The position numbers were made by a program, and so were the translations under genes. From assembly GCF_949987515.2 (NCBI RefSeq), contig NC_082687.1:116603838-116667837 (forward strand): a stretch of 64,000 nucleotides of DNA. The letters are read 5' to 3'. Source of the DNA: Delphinus delphis (taxonomy: Eukaryota > Chordata > Mammalia > Artiodactyla > Delphinidae). The notes under the pieces are model-generated. The model saw nothing but the letters and a program-made list of their open reading frames with translations. It made no database searches and had not been told where the DNA came from. Shown here in pieces: positions 25,351 to 38,091 of this stretch. Position 1 is the first letter of the stretch, and each line of letters begins with the position of its first letter.

Positions 25351-26359
25351 ATAAAATAAAATAAAATGATTTGTAATAGAACTAGAGCTCACAAACGGCT
25401 GCTCTGGTCTGGGTATGACATGCAAATAAATGTATTTTGCTTGGCCCACTGTGTTTTCATACGAACTAATTTCACTGCTAAAAAGAGTTTTCACATAAAA
25501 CTCTAGGTAATCTGTCTGGCTTCTTTTGAATACTCAGCCTCTTTTCTCCCAAGGCAATGAGCAAGACCTCGCTCACTGCTGCCCTCTTTCGATGGGTCAC
25601 ACACTGTAAATGAAACCCAAACAGCTTTGTTTATTAGTGCCAGGAGTCTGGCCCTTATAGGATTTGAGTTCACAACCCCTGATCTACATGATTGCTGAGC
25701 TTCCAAAATGTCTAAGTACCTCAGATATACACTGAGAAAAGAATAGAATGTGATTAGATATGTATTACATGTATGTATTCATTTAATTCTATAAATAATT
25801 TATTTTTTTAATTTTCATTGTATATCTTTTTCTTTATCAAATACATAACATTGCTCTATAAATTTATTTATCACACTAAGATTTAACTACCTTTGTGATT
25901 ATATATATTTGATTTTGTTGTAAACAAATACAAATGTGTTTGAGAAAATAATGAATTATATGTATATAAGGAGATGAAATATATAGAGCATATTTTATCA
26001 GCTAAGCAAACTTCAGTGATATGCCAGATCACACATATCTTCACAGCCGATTCACTGAACCATCCAACGCTGCATATGTTTTAGGTAGTGTTATGAATCC
26101 ATAGTGTTTAAATATAAAGCACATGGGACTTAAGCTATGAACTATGGGAAGGAATTATTTTTCATGAATATTTCAGTAAGTTATCAATAAGCCATTAGCT
26201 AATTATCCACTAAAATGCAACACACACATTTAAAATATCAACATACATTTTAAAAGACAAAAATCTATAATTTACATATCTAAAACCAGTTTTTTAGCTT
26301 TTCTTTCCAGAATATGTACATATGGACTTACATGTTTACAGTTGTGAGTAAACAAAATT
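25351..26359. other. AT-rich intergenic DNA
   Basis: Contains an (AAAAT)n run at about 25348-25368 and AT-rich sequence at 25790-25990. No gene or transposon ends are supported. Confidence 0.45.
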
Positions 26360-26865
26360 TTGCTTCTCACTTTTTGCCATTTAGTCTGACATCCCAAACA
26401 CTTTGCCATGTTGAACAATTTTCATAATTTTTGCTCAGTGACACTAGAATATGACATCCACTGCCTATACCTTGCTTTACTTAATTATTCCCATGCTTTT
26501 AGTATTAAATTTATTCTCAATTTTTTCATTATAATCATTATTGTAATGAGCTTCTTAATACTCATAGCTTTTTTTTCCTTCTTCTGAAAGAGTTTCCTCA
26601 GGGTAAATTCTCAATAGTAGAATTACAGAGTTGAAGAGTATAAATTTTTCTATGGCTTATGATATATACAGCCAAAGTGGTTTCTGAGAGGTATATGAAT
26701 TCACATTTAATGTGCCAGCTTTGTGAGGAACTTGCCAGCATTAACCTATTATCATTTTTAATGTCTATGCCAATTTAAAAGATGTTAAAATTGCCTCATT
26801 ACTGTTTAAATTTGCATTCTCTTGAATATTAGTAATGCCGAAACTTTTAACATGGGACTCGGTAT
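26360..26865 (-). mobile_element. Ancient L1M-type fragment, reverse
   Basis: It follows the reverse-complement L1 ORF2 C-terminal text in order: 'ttattgtaatgagcttctt', 'cctcagggtaaattctcaatagtagaattacag', 'tgaggaacttgccagcattaacctattatc', 'gcctcattactgtttaaatttgcattctcttgaatatt'. It is much more diverged than the L1 at 58.3-60.7 kb. Confidence 0.6.
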
Positions 26866-27410
26866 ACTGGATCAAAAAGTTAGATAATCAATTTTTCTTT
26901 TCCTGAATAAAAAGTAGAGTGAGATACCCTCAAAATGAGTATTAACATCCCAGGAAAGTTATAAAACAAAAAAGAGATAAGAAAGAACTTTCCTCACTTT
27001 ATCCCAACATGCACTGCCATGAACATGATAATGTGTCATGAAACAACCCTTCCATGTGGAATTATTTTCCTAAAGGTGATACCTATAAAATATTCAACTG
27101 TCTAATATTCTAATATACTCTAATACTCTAAATATACCCACCTTTCAAATAATTCTTTGTTCATGACATTTTCATTTAGTTCTGAAATAGTTCTATATAC
27201 TTGAATCTTCAAAATAAGATGTGTTTAAAGTTCCTTCTTATGGCTGCCTTGAATAAATAGTGTTTTCCATTTGTTAGGTTCACAATAACTGGGAAACAAC
27301 TGAGGAAATTTTATGTAGCTTCAACCTTACAATTGCAACTAAACACAAAATATTCTTAAGGGGGTTACCAAAGACAAGATGTTCTCATTTGCCACCAGCA
27401 AGACACATAC
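26866..27410. other. AT-rich stretch, nothing recognised
   Basis: No ORF, repeat landmark or RNA gene can be supported here. Confidence 0.4.
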
Positions 27411-27625
27411 TTTCTGCTTTTTCTTCAGGTGTTATTGCAGTTGGATGGTTCTTTATTTACCATTGCAACCATGTAGAATTGATTCCAACCAAACCTATTT
27501 GTCTAATTTTGACTTAGCAGTAATTTATGAGAAGAATGTGTTTCCCATCAAAAGGATTATCACATGAAAGGCTATTTATAGATGTCCCCAATTATTTTTC
27601 TGTGTAGTTTGCTTTAACCAACATA
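27411..27625 (+). repeat. Unrecognised repeat, arm 1 of an inverted pair
   Basis: This segment matches the reverse complement of 28585-28822 over its whole length, with mismatches and small gaps. A perfect 25-base core lies at 27481-27505 here and 28711-28735 in the partner. Shared blocks also include 'ttctgctttttc' and 'aattattttt(c/t)..gtgtagttt'. I do not recognise the family. The 62-codon frame here (27379-27567) and the reverse frame in the partner are both consequences of the shared sequence. Confidence 0.75.
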
Positions 27626-28229
27626 ATAGATAATAATAATAATTAATGAATGATAAATACAACATGCTTAAAGACAACTGTCATGAAATTGAGTTCCAGA
27701 TTTGAAAAAAACTATCCAAACATTAATATTAGTTATCTAAATTTATTTCCTATTATTTTTCTTTAAAATAGTCCTTTAAAGTGGACTGACACTAAATGCG
27801 TCTTTATAATGCTGAAAATGAGGTTAGCTTCTCCACTAAGTATATAATTTGCAAAAACTGTTCTTTATTTTTGTTTGCTAGACTTCCACGTGTCTTATCA
27901 AAGAAAGCTTAACTGCATTTTGGGAGAATTGTCAGGCACAACAAATCTAGTTCATATGATTTGTACCACAGAATATAGTTTCTGAAAAAGAACTCAATAA
28001 GTGTTTCACATACTTTTTGAAGAATATTCCAAAGAAAAAATTATCTAATCAAGGATCCATTTCATCGACTAACATTATTTAAAGATTAAAATGTTTACAT
28101 AAAAAGAATTATCCATGACAGGCACATAATGTATTTTTTACTGAAGAAGGAAAGAGGGAGGGAAGGAAGGAGGGAAGGGGTGAGTATTCCAATAAATAAT
28201 TACAATATATAATTAAATTAATAGGTCAA
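27626..28229. other. Spacer between inverted copies, with a purine-rich GGAA run
   Basis: AT-rich sequence of about 600 bp with a GGAA/GGGA-rich purine run at about 28147-28180. No ORF or RNA gene is recognised. Confidence 0.5.
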
Positions 28230-29020
28230 GTTTGAAAATACAGTACAATCTCAGATAATGAAAAGGCTTTTGATTAAAAGAAAAGTAAATTAAGCTTGGA
28301 ATAAAATGAGCCATTCTTAATGGGATAAATACAACCTATAAAAAAGATTACCCAATGCCAAATATCAAAGGTATCCCATTCATACTGGAAACAAGTCAAG
28401 ACTGTCACCTATCAACGCTAAAATCTTATCCTGAAGTTTCTGTTTACTGCTAAAAATAAACCGAAAAAGGAAACAAATATATTTCAATTGGAAAAGAAAG
28501 ATCAAAATTATAATTTTTTATATTATGTGATTGCCTAGGAAACCTAAGAGAACCAACCATAAAACTCTTAGGTTTAATAAGAGAATGCAACAAAGTAGCC
28601 AAATAAAACTACACGGAAAAATAATTTTGGGACATCTACAAATAGTCTTTAATGTGACTAATCCTTTGGTGGGAAATACACTCTTCTGATAAATTACCAC
28701 TAGTCAAAAGTAGACAAATAGGTTTGGTTGGAATCAAGGGACTATTCTACATAGCTGCAATGAACCAAATAAATAGATTAAAAACAATCTAAATGCAATA
28801 GCACATGATGAAAAAGCAGAAGTAATCTAAATATTTAGATTATAATAATCAGTAATAACATTTTAAAAGACCATCCCCATTCACAATAGCAAAAAAATAT
28901 GTGAAATGGGAAAATATAAGCTTAATCTGAAGGACCTACAAATAAAATTTTAAAAGCATTCTGAGACAGATTTTTTTTAAAGACTGAAATAAAAGAAGGC
29001 ATATTCCTGAATGAAAGACA
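28230..29020 (+). mobile_element. Ancient L1M ORF2 fragment, interrupted
   Basis: Ordered L1 ORF2 landmarks are visible: 'aatgaaaaggcttttgatt', 'aaaggtatcccattcatactggaaacaagtcaaga', 'caattggaaaagaaagatcaaaatta', 'taaaactcttaggtttaataagagaatgcaacaaagtagccaaat', then after an interruption 'ccattcacaatagcaaaaaaata'. The sequence expected between the last two is replaced by the unrecognised repeat at 28585-28822. Many stops; non-functional. Confidence 0.65.
28585..28822 (-). repeat. Unrecognised repeat, arm 2 of an inverted pair, inside L1M
   Basis: Reverse-complement partner of 27411-27625. Its position inside a recognisable L1 ORF2 fragment suggests that it is an insertion. No terminal inverted repeats, A-tail or clean target duplication could be defined by eye, so the class is open. 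Confidence 0.7.
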
Positions 29021-30975
29021 AACCTCTGGATATGTTAATTGTAGCCAAATAATACACAGGTTCAAGAAAATATAATCAATAATAATTAGTAAACATTAAT
29101 ATAAATTAAAATAAATATCTTAAAATATTTTAGTGCCAAAAAAACAATTCTTCAGTAAAAAACTTATTTGAAATGGAAATTTTTAACTTAATGCTATTTA
29201 TTCAGTATAGAACATACTCCTAATTACATCAGGAAGGAAATCTCTTACATGTCCTGAACAGTTAAGGACTGATAATTTTCCAGAATACATGAATGTAGTA
29301 GAAGGATTTTTCTAAGCAACTGGAGACAAAGCTTTTATTGTTATTTTGTGTTTGGGGATTAACTAATCTATAATTTCCTCTGATTTCTGTGCCATTTAGA
29401 TTTTCCTTCCAAATCAAAATACTTGAATTGTTCTATCACTTATTTATGTAAAATTCAACAAGTTGGTTAATTCCTCCCATCTTTGGTGGCTTCATTATTA
29501 AAATGGGATAAGATTTGGATAACAAGTACCAGTTGGATCTCCTCCTTTCTGCTGTAAAAGGAACAAGAACTGCTGTAAAAAGAAAATCCAGTTCACTGAT
29601 CTGCAAACGTTTTAGAGGTCTTCTGTTGTTCACATCAGACCATGTTTTGACCTTTCAATTATAGAAGATTAAAAGATTTTTTAAGTACTTTTAAATTAAA
29701 TCTTTGTATCCTAAATAGATTGACAATTATACTGCTACATATCTGTAATACATTTTTAGCTGAAGGTTTCCCTTTTACACAAATATGAACAATCATGAAC
29801 TTCTCTAGAAATAGAATGTATACTACTTAAGTTTTGGAACAATAAGCCTTTCAGTATCCAAATTACTTAATTGTCTTTCCCGTTTGACCTTTCAGCACAT
29901 TGGCAGAATCAAACAAGAAGAATCAAAGAACCTTCATAATCCTAAACTTAAAAGCATCAGGAACAGATTTTATGCAAAACGTTTCCCTGAGGCTTAAGGG
30001 TGAGATCACATAGTCCTTCTTTGGCTTCTCAAAAACTCTTAATTCTTTGCTTTAACACTTTTCTGATAAAACAGCAGTCAGACTATGAACAGTAATACTC
30101 TATAGAGTGATAGATTGAAGTGAGCTTGTCCATTAAACTACAAGATAATGTGCATTTATGAAGTTAATGATAAATGTTCCTTCTCTACATTAATGCATTA
30201 CTTTATTCACCATAATTATTGATCCCTAAAAGCCATTCTTTGCACTAAAGTGCTTTAACCAAAGTGTCTTAATAGAAAGTTCATTAGTGACCTCGTAAAA
30301 TGACACACATAAAAGGAAAATAGAGAGTTAAATCATATATATACCAAAAACTTGAATATCACATATGCCATTGGAAATCTTTCAATAGACATCACATAAG
30401 AACAAGTAATATAAAGAGAAATCTAAATCTTGTATATGTTGGATTCTGTCCAAAATGTAATCCAACCAAGATTCCCTACAGGAACATTGCAATGATCAGT
30501 CACATAGCAGACATCAGAAAGTAGAAAAACAGTGGTAATATATTAAAACACATTTTCAGTAGACGTAAGACCAAGCTCTTGAAATCTACAAAGAATGAAT
30601 TTAAGGAGGGAGAGAGAGAATGCATCCCTGCAAAGTATAGCAATTCATCTTCATTTAATAAAGTATAGGACACACTCAAGTATGTATAAATCACTTTATG
30701 TTTGTTCCATTTGTACCATAAGTACCTAGATAGGAGTACTTTGGACACTGTTGATATCAAAGAGAAGAAATATTACAGCAGTTAGACAAAGAAAGGTTAT
30801 ATTCCTTTTCTAAAGGCACCGAATTCACTTCTGCTAATCTATGATCAGGAACAAGTTCCAAATAGCTGTTGGAATTAGAAAAATTAGACATGGTGTAACT
30901 AGAAATTTCATGCTCAGAAAATACCTCACATTGGCAAACAATGTTGGCTTAGTAAACATGAAATAAAAGTGTTTC
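29021..30975. other. AT-rich intergenic DNA
   Basis: No ORF above 90 codons and no repeat landmarks that I could name. It ends at the target-site duplication of the L1 that follows. Confidence 0.45.
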
Positions 30976-30990
30976 AAATTCTAGCTGTTC

Positions 30991-32530
30991 GATTCAATGC
31001 AATCCCTATCAAACTACCACTGGCATTTTTCACAGAACTAGAAGAAAGAATTTCACAATTTGTATGGAAACACAAAAGACCCCGAACAGCCAAAGCAATC
31101 TTGAGAAGGAAAAACGGAGCTGGAGGAATCAGGCTCCCTGACTTCAGACTATACTACAAAGCTACAGTAATCAAGACAGTATGGTACTGGCACAAAAACA
31201 GAAATATAGGTCAATGGAACAGGATAGAAATCCCACAGATAAACCCATGCACATATGGTCACCTTATCTTTGATAAAGGAGGCAAGAATATACAGTGGAG
31301 AAAAGATAGCCTCTTCAATAAGTGGTGCTGGTAAAACTGGACAGGTACATGTAAAAGTATGAGATTAGAACACTCCCTAACACCATACACAAAAATAAAC
31401 TCAAAATGGATTAAAGACCTAGATCCAAGGCCAGAAACTATCAAACTCTTAGAGGAAAACATAGGCAGAACACTCTATGACATAAATCACAGCAAGACCC
31501 ACCTCCTAGAGAAATGGAAATAAAAACAAAAATAAACAAATGGGACCTAATGAAACTTAAAACCTTTTGCACAGCAAAGGAAACCATAAATAAGACCAAA
31601 AGACAATCCTCAGAATGGGAGAAAATATTTGCAAATGAAGCAACTGACAAAGGATTAATCTCCAAAATTTACAAGCAGCTCATAACAAAAAAACAAACAA
31701 CCCAATCCAAAAATGGTAGAAGACCTAAATAGACATTTCTCCAAAGAAGATATCAGATTGCCAACAAACACCTGAAAGAATCATCAACATCATTAATCAT
31801 TAGAGAAATGCAAATCAAAACTATAATGAGATATCATCTCATACCAGTCAGAAAGGCTATCATCAAAAAATCTAGAAACAATAAGTGCTGGAGAGGGTGT
31901 GGCGAAAAGGGAACACTCTTGCACTGCTGGTGGGAATGTAAATTGATACAGCCACTATGGAGAACAGTATGGAGGTTCCTTAAAAAACAAACAAATAGAA
32001 CTACCATATGACCCAGCAATCCCACTACTTGGCATATACCCTGAGAAAACCATAACACAAAAAGAGTCATGGGGCTTCCCTGGTGGCGCAGTGGTTGAGA
32101 GTCCGCCTGCCGAAGCAGGAGACACGAGTTTGTGCCCTGGTCTGGGAGGATCCCACATGCCGCGGAGTGGCTGGGCCCGTGAGCCATGGCTGCTGAGCCT
32201 GCGCGTCCGGAGCCTGTGCTCCGCAACGGGAGAGGCCACAACAGTGAGAGGCACACATACCGCAAAAAAAAAAAAGAGTCATGTACCAAAATGTTCATTG
32301 CAGCTCTATCTACAATAGCCAGGAGATGGAAGCAACCTAAGTGTCCATCATCAGATGAATGGATAAAGAAGTGGCACATATATACAATGGAATATTACTC
32401 AGCCACAAAAAGAAACGAAATTGACTTATTTGTAGTGAGGTGGATGGACCTAGAGTCTGTCATACAGAGTGAAGTAAGTCAGAAAGAGAAAGACAAATAC
32501 CGTATGCTAACACATATATATGGAATCTAA
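30991..32530 (+). pseudogene. L1 ORF2 C-terminal remnant
   Basis: Encodes the region downstream of the reverse-transcriptase palm. Recognisable blocks are [49 protein letters not shown] and, at 31880-31950, the cysteine-rich block [18 protein letters not shown], which is the ORF2p C-terminal zinc-knuckle-like motif. The final residues (THIYGI, stop TAA at 32528-32530) are present. Frameshifts near 31330-31500 and 31690-31740 and the SINE at 32072 break it. Endonuclease and reverse-transcriptase catalytic parts were never copied here, so no activity is possible. Confidence 0.93.
32072..32270 (+). mobile_element. CHR-type SINE inserted in L1 ORF2
   Basis: Starts 'gggcttccctggtggcgcagtgg' with an intact A box; the B-box-like region is mutated (gagtttgtgccc). 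It ends 'cgc' plus an A-tail. It is flanked by the duplication aaaaagagtcatg at 32059-32071 and 32271-32283, which is the L1 sequence itself, proving insertion after the L1 arrived. Confidence 0.95.
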
Positions 32531-32912
32531 GAAAAAAAATGTCATGAAGAACCTAGGGGTAAGAAGGGAATAAAGACACAGAGCTACTAGAGAATGGACT
32601 TGAGGATATGGGGAGGGGGAAGGGTAAGCTGTGACAAAGTGAGAGAGTGGCATGGACATATATACACTACCAAAAGTAAAATAGATAGCTAGTGGGAAGC
32701 AGCCGCATAGCACAGGGAGATCAGCTCGGTACTTTGTGACCGCCTGGAGGGGTGCGATAGGGAGGGTGGGAGGGAGGGAGACACAAGAGGGAAGAGATAT
32801 GGGAACATATGTATATGTATAACTGATTCACTTTGTTATAAAGCAGAAACTAACCCACCATTGTAAAGCAATTATACTCCAATAAAGATGTTAAAAAAAA
32901 TTCTAGCTGTTC

Positions 32913-34762
32913 TATATTTATCATAAGTAATATCTTTTATTAGGTAATATAACAGTAGAGACAAATTCAATCATTTTGGTGGGTAAAAACCTTACAATCT
33001 ATCCTGTAGATAACATATACAATCGGCAGATTATAAATTATTTTCTAATAATTAATAATTTATTAGAAACTGTAGCTTAACTGTTTATCCCCATGTTCCT
33101 CCTTGCTGTTCTTTTACTGTACTTATGTCTTTTGACTAGGGCATTCCTTGGAGATCTGCTTTAAATCTATTATCAGAAGGATTAGAAGGAAATACATTGT
33201 AGAAGACACATGTTGAATAATGTCATGTGTCTAACAGACAGAGGTCAAATAGATGAGCTCTTTAAAAAGGGCACTTGGAAAAAGTACCTCAACTCTGCTG
33301 ATTTTTGCTATGTTTACATTCTTACAAATATTTCATAATTGTTTATCCACTTTCAAAAAAGAATGCTTCTGACATCTGATAGTATAAAAACTCTAGAGCT
33401 CTAATTTGTTTTTTAACTGATTGTTATAAGCCAATAGTTAAGCCGTGATAAACATACCCTGAAATGTTCTTAAGTATATCTAGTATTCCAATTTAAGTTA
33501 TTATTTTATCTATGCATTTTAGGAGATGAGAAAGACCATTCTGTCCTAAATTGAAAGCCAATAACTAAAGCTAAAAATCTCAAATCTAACCCAAGCGTTC
33601 CAGGTTGTGAAAGTACCATAATGAGAGAGGAAAAAGAAGATTCATGTTCAGCCAGTGCTTTTTACAAATGACTAATCTGCATATATCACATTATTCCCAA
33701 GACAAAAGTAATTATATTCTTTCTTCCTCCTGCTGCATGAAGGCCTCAGGCTGAATGTTCTCTTTTTATTTTTCTCCCATTAATATTATCTTTGATTTAA
33801 AACTGTAATCTGATCTCTCCAGTGTAAAACTTTTGGCAAATGAGGTATGAAGATATTTGGGGCATGGGGAGCAATCACAGTGTGATTGGTCATAGGACTC
33901 AAATATTATCTCAGACAACCACATAAAGCATACTCGATTTCACATCTATATCTTCCTTTCTTCATCTGCATTAAAAAAAAAAGTTCCTTCATACTATAGT
34001 TTCCTTATTTTTACAAAGGAATTATGTGGTTTTCCCCTGCAATTCAGTCAGGATACCACGGGAAGAGGAAAAAGAAAACATGTTAATAAGAAGTAGTAAT
34101 ATATATTTTTTTAAATCAAGCTAAAATGCTACTCAGAGGAATTTTATAAGAATCTGCTGCCCTTATGAAGCTTGTGGTACTTATAGAGGAGTGAAGATTC
34201 ATCATCATCTCTGATTTTAGTACCTCCCTCAATAATTTCATTTTATTATTCTCTTCATCCCTCTTCAAAGCTCTTCAATAATTCCAGTTTTATTTTCAGT
34301 GCTTTTCTTCGGTACCTAAATCTTGTTGAAATAAAACCTGACCGTGGAATCATTACAGGATTTGGTGGCAGTGCGATCGTTAAGATTGTGTGAATATCTC
34401 CTTCATCTCTGTTATATTTCTTCTCCTAAGGGCATAACATAACACCAATACTATACTTTTTTATGGGAAGAAATTTCTTTTATGTTCTAAAAATCAGGAG
34501 CAAGGGAAATGACACAGCACTAAATTCTTCTGAAACTTTAGTTCGAAAATAGCAGATAAGTAAATAAAAGACGACTACAGTGTTGTTAAGGTTAATCATT
34601 AACTATACTTAAAGATTGTAATTTTTTTCATTTATAGAAGAGATAATAATTTAAACAAAATAACTACTGTGCCCCACAATATGGTACTTAAAGACTAATG
34701 GAATCAACAGAGTTAGGAAATAAAAGAAACTTAGGGAAAATTCAGGAAACAGAAATAGGAAT
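32913..34762. other. AT-rich intergenic DNA
   Basis: No supported gene, RNA or named repeat. Short A/T runs are present at 33972-33983 and 34101-34112. Confidence 0.45.
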
Positions 34763-34941
34763 AGAGGATCTTGAACTTTAGAGTGCATAAGAATCACTTA
34801 AGGCAATTGGTAAAAATACAGCTTCCCATATGTCTCCATCGAAGATTCGAATTTAGTGCGTTTGGTCAGAATTTGGGGTATCTGCATTTTAGCAAATATT
34901 TCCGATGATTCTGATTCAGAGAGTCTGTTTGAGAAATACTT
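34763..34941 (+). mobile_element. MER5-type hAT-Charlie DNA transposon relic
   Basis: The order 'cttgaactttagagtgcataagaatcactta', 'ggcaattggtaaaaatacagcttccca', 'ggtatctgcattttagcaaat', 'gattctgattcagagagtctgtttgagaaa' is that of MER5A, a short non-autonomous hAT element with no coding capacity. Confidence 0.75.
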
Positions 34942-36428
34942 AATGGGCAGAACTCAGGGCCCTTAATTCTAAGTTCAATATTATTTCTGCCATACCACAA
35001 GGTCCTTGATTTTGGAATTTTTAAATTCCATTTTTAAGCAAAGTGTTATAATTTGGAAATATAATTACAAAGTGTCCATTGAGTTTCGACCATGATTTAC
35101 AGAAATTAGTCATTAGAAACCTCATCCTTTCCTCCTGGGAGTACTCATCTCTACCTATTTAGCTCCACAGTGCTCACTTTGACTATTACCATATTACTGT
35201 GGTTCTGGCTACAGAGAAAGACAACTAAGATTTGATATGTAGTTTCTAGTCAAAGGTATAGCTGGGGACTAAAAACATGACCCTTGGGTTGGAACACAAT
35301 CCCTGTGCAGTGGTGAGATTTAAAAGGACACCACCACCTTGAACAAGGGTCCAGCTCATTGCCAGCTGAGGTCAGGAGGTCAGGGTCTGCTGCAGCCTTT
35401 CTAACTCACCACTACATTTCTACAGCACATTATATACATATATCAATACATATCTACCCCATACATATTTGATGATGGTGTAAACATAACTCATTCAATA
35501 ATGAAATGAGTCTGAGTTTTGAAAGTAACTTTTTGCCAATCATCTTTTTTTCTTTCCTTTTTCTTTCCCCTCTCTCTTACCCACTCCATACCCAATCTAC
35601 CTCAAAGGTCACCATCAGTGTGCTTATTTTGGAACATTACTTCCTAAGACTGATTTTCTTCTTCTACACAATTATAATACATTTTGCTGAGCTTTTATCT
35701 ACTGATACATTATATAACAGCATACAAAGAGCTCCAACATGTGACAAGTTCTTGTTTTCTGTCTCACTGCCATCCCTGTTGCTATTAATGTGCAGAGGTT
35801 CTATCATTACTCTTTGTCAAAATGGTTAAGTTCTTAGGTAAAGGAGTTATATAAAACTCACAGAGACAAACATGTATATAAAATAACCAAGACTGACTTC
35901 AAGGAATGCTAACACACAGCCTATTATTTATAAAGTAATATAAATTAAGTTGACATGGTTCTCCTGGCTTCATTTTGTTTAAATTCTATGCTGTAATGAA
36001 AAGTAATAGTTTTCTATATTGAGTTAAAGTTAAGGTTTTTCACAAGAGCCAGAAAGCTGTTGCCCCCAGAATAGTCAGGCTTGAATAAAAAATACTTCTG
36101 TTACCATCCCAAGCCCTTTAACCCACTTTAAGATTTCTTCTTTTGCTGTAACTATGAGGCTATGACAAGTTTTAGAACTCTAGAGGGTCTGCACTAACCC
36201 TATTCCCTGCCCTGATCAACAAGAGAATTGAGTTCTAAATGTATAATTTATATATAAAACCATAGGCACAAACTGTGAATGGAATCTTTCAAAGATTAGT
36301 TCTTAAATATAGGTTACATACAGAGCTTAAGGAAAAGAACATTTTAAGATCTGGATTCATTTGCCCAGTCAACACTTATTTATCTTTTCCAGAGGGCTGA
36401 GCTCTATCTTGTGGAGGGAAAATAAAAT
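34942..36428. other. Intergenic DNA, nothing recognised
   Basis: A 107-codon plus-strand frame (35506-35829) is Phe/Ser/Leu-rich from pyrimidine-rich DNA and lacks any recognisable domain. No other feature is supported. Confidence 0.45.
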
Positions 36429-36436
36429 GATCATGG

Positions 36437-36607
36437 GGCTTCCCTGGTGGCGCAGTGGTTGAGAGTCCACCTGCCAATGCAGGGGATACGGGTTCGTGCC
36501 CCGGTCCGGGAAGATCCCACGTGCCACGGAGCGGCTGGGCCCGTGAGCCATGGCTGCTGAGCCTGTGCTCCGCAACGGGAGAGGCCACAACAGTGAGAGG
36601 CCCGCAT

Positions 36608-36639
<32 letters not shown>
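36437..36639 (+). mobile_element. CHR-type SINE with internal deletion and long A-tail
   Basis: Starts 'ggcttccctggtggcgcag', with the A box at 36448-36458 and a B-box-like ggttcgtgcc at 36491-36500. The A-tail runs 36613-36639 (27 As). Duplication gatcatgg lies at 36429-36436 and 36640-36647. Compared with the copies at 8758 and 32072 it lacks 15 bp, consistent with loss between two gagcctg direct repeats. Confidence 0.95.
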
Positions 36640-36647
36640 GATCATGG

Positions 36648-37839
36648 ATTCCCGAGTAAAATGAGACTTTAGAGAAAAATGTTTGGGTTTAACCAGTAGG
36701 TTCCAGTAATTTCATTTCGTTTCTGTGTACGTGTTTGATTTCAAGTGTGAGTTTTAAGAAAAATGAATGAGGGCATCTACTATTTTTTTCTCAGAAGGCA
36801 GAAGATGCTGAATAACACAGATGTGATGCTAAGTGAGCTGAGTTCCCATTTTCTATTTCTTCTGTTACTACTGAGATCTCTTGCTCATATCTGAGGGAGA
36901 AAAACTATACACATAAATTTTCCCTATCCCAATTAAATTTTCATTTATTTATACTCACAGTTCTCTAATTCAAACGTTTGGCAGAGAATTCAGTCCAAAC
37001 GCCTCAAGCCTAAGAATATTGGATATGTCAATCCACAATGTACAGGGCATCTCAATTTTCTCTGCTATTTCTCTTTTTTCTAACAACTTTCTATATCACT
37101 ATTTCAAAGATACTTTCAGAGGAGCAAAACAAAATTAATTCATACAACTCCTACTTCTTGAATATTTATTATTTTCTTCAACCTCTTGAAATCAAAGGAT
37201 CTGATATAATGGAGAAACATCATTATAGGTAGGGAAAGTATTCTGGGGTCTTTCTATGAAGGCTGTTTTCACACAGATTGAAAGAGAAATCATCCATTTT
37301 ATTCTCACAATGAATCTCTCTTGTACTACATGGCACGAGGCCAAGCTATAAAATGATGTTTTAATGTTGCAAGCTAGATCAAAGAACCACGTTAATGATG
37401 TTTGGTCCTGCCTGAATATTGAGATAGCTTTGAAGACTCACACAGTATATTCTACAATCTGATGATTGCTTGTATTTCCCCATCAAAATGAAACAAAATA
37501 ACAGTTATTTCAAAACTTTATGCTAAACCTATAGATATGAATATGTTTATACTGCCAAATAGTCATCACCCAAGGCTGGTAATTAACTACATACATTATG
37601 ATCAGAACAGAAGAACTTAAACTAGTTGCACATTAGGGAAATAGTTATTTTTGAGGACAAAGCATTTGAAAATTAAACAGAAATGATAGAAAATAATGCA
37701 TAGAGGTATTTTTTGGCTAAGGAATCAAAACAACTTTTAATGACAGAATATAATACGGTGATTTCCTTTATCGGGGACAATGTAAAACATTACCTATTAT
37801 CTAAGAAAATAACTTCTTTCTCTTCTTTAGTTCATTTTA
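36648..37839. other. AT-rich intergenic DNA
   Basis: No convincing ORF or repeat. Unique-looking sequence. Confidence 0.45.
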
Positions 37840-37930
37840 AATGACCACTGTTGTGCAAGGCCCTGTACCTGGGGCAGTGGAAGACACAAAATGAACCAGG
37901 GAGGGATACAGCCCTTAAGGAGGTAAGAAT
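37840..37930 (-). mobile_element. LINE-2 3'-end fragment, reverse
   Basis: 'gtgcaaggccctgtacctggggcagtggaagacacaaaatgaaccagg' and 'acagcccttaaggaggtaa' follow the reverse-complement L2 tail. Short and diverged. Confidence 0.55.
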
Positions 37931-38081
37931 GTAGCAACTGTTACCCTGTTTCCAACTCTTGCTACTTTTTACTATTCCAAAGGCCCTATATTTTTTAACA
38001 AACCATTCCAGTTTCATTGATAGTTTACCTAATCGACTGTATCAGAAGCAAATGAAAATTCTGACTTTAGGTGGGACCTTC

Positions 38082-38091
38082 AAGATGGCGG
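38082..38091 (+). promoter_or_regulatory. YY1-type motif at outer L1 5' end
   Basis: aagatggcgg lies 12 bp from the L1 start. An AAnATGGCGG motif at the very 5' end of mammalian L1s is the known YY1 site that positions transcription initiation. Recognised by sequence only. Confidence 0.7.

Larger units (their letters stand above)
30991..32900 (+). mobile_element. 5'-truncated L1 with target-site duplication
   Basis: A young-looking L1 that starts within the ORF2 C-terminal code and runs through the 3'UTR to a short A-tail at 32893-32900. The perfect 15-bp duplication aaattctagctgttc lies at 30976-30990 and 32898-32912, so both ends are fixed and the insertion is simple target-primed reverse transcription. 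A CHR SINE (32072-32270) was inserted later. The 3'UTR has the G-run tract at about 32750-32782 (ggg..agggagggtgggagggaggg) and ends 'caattatactccaataaagatg'. Confidence 0.95.
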
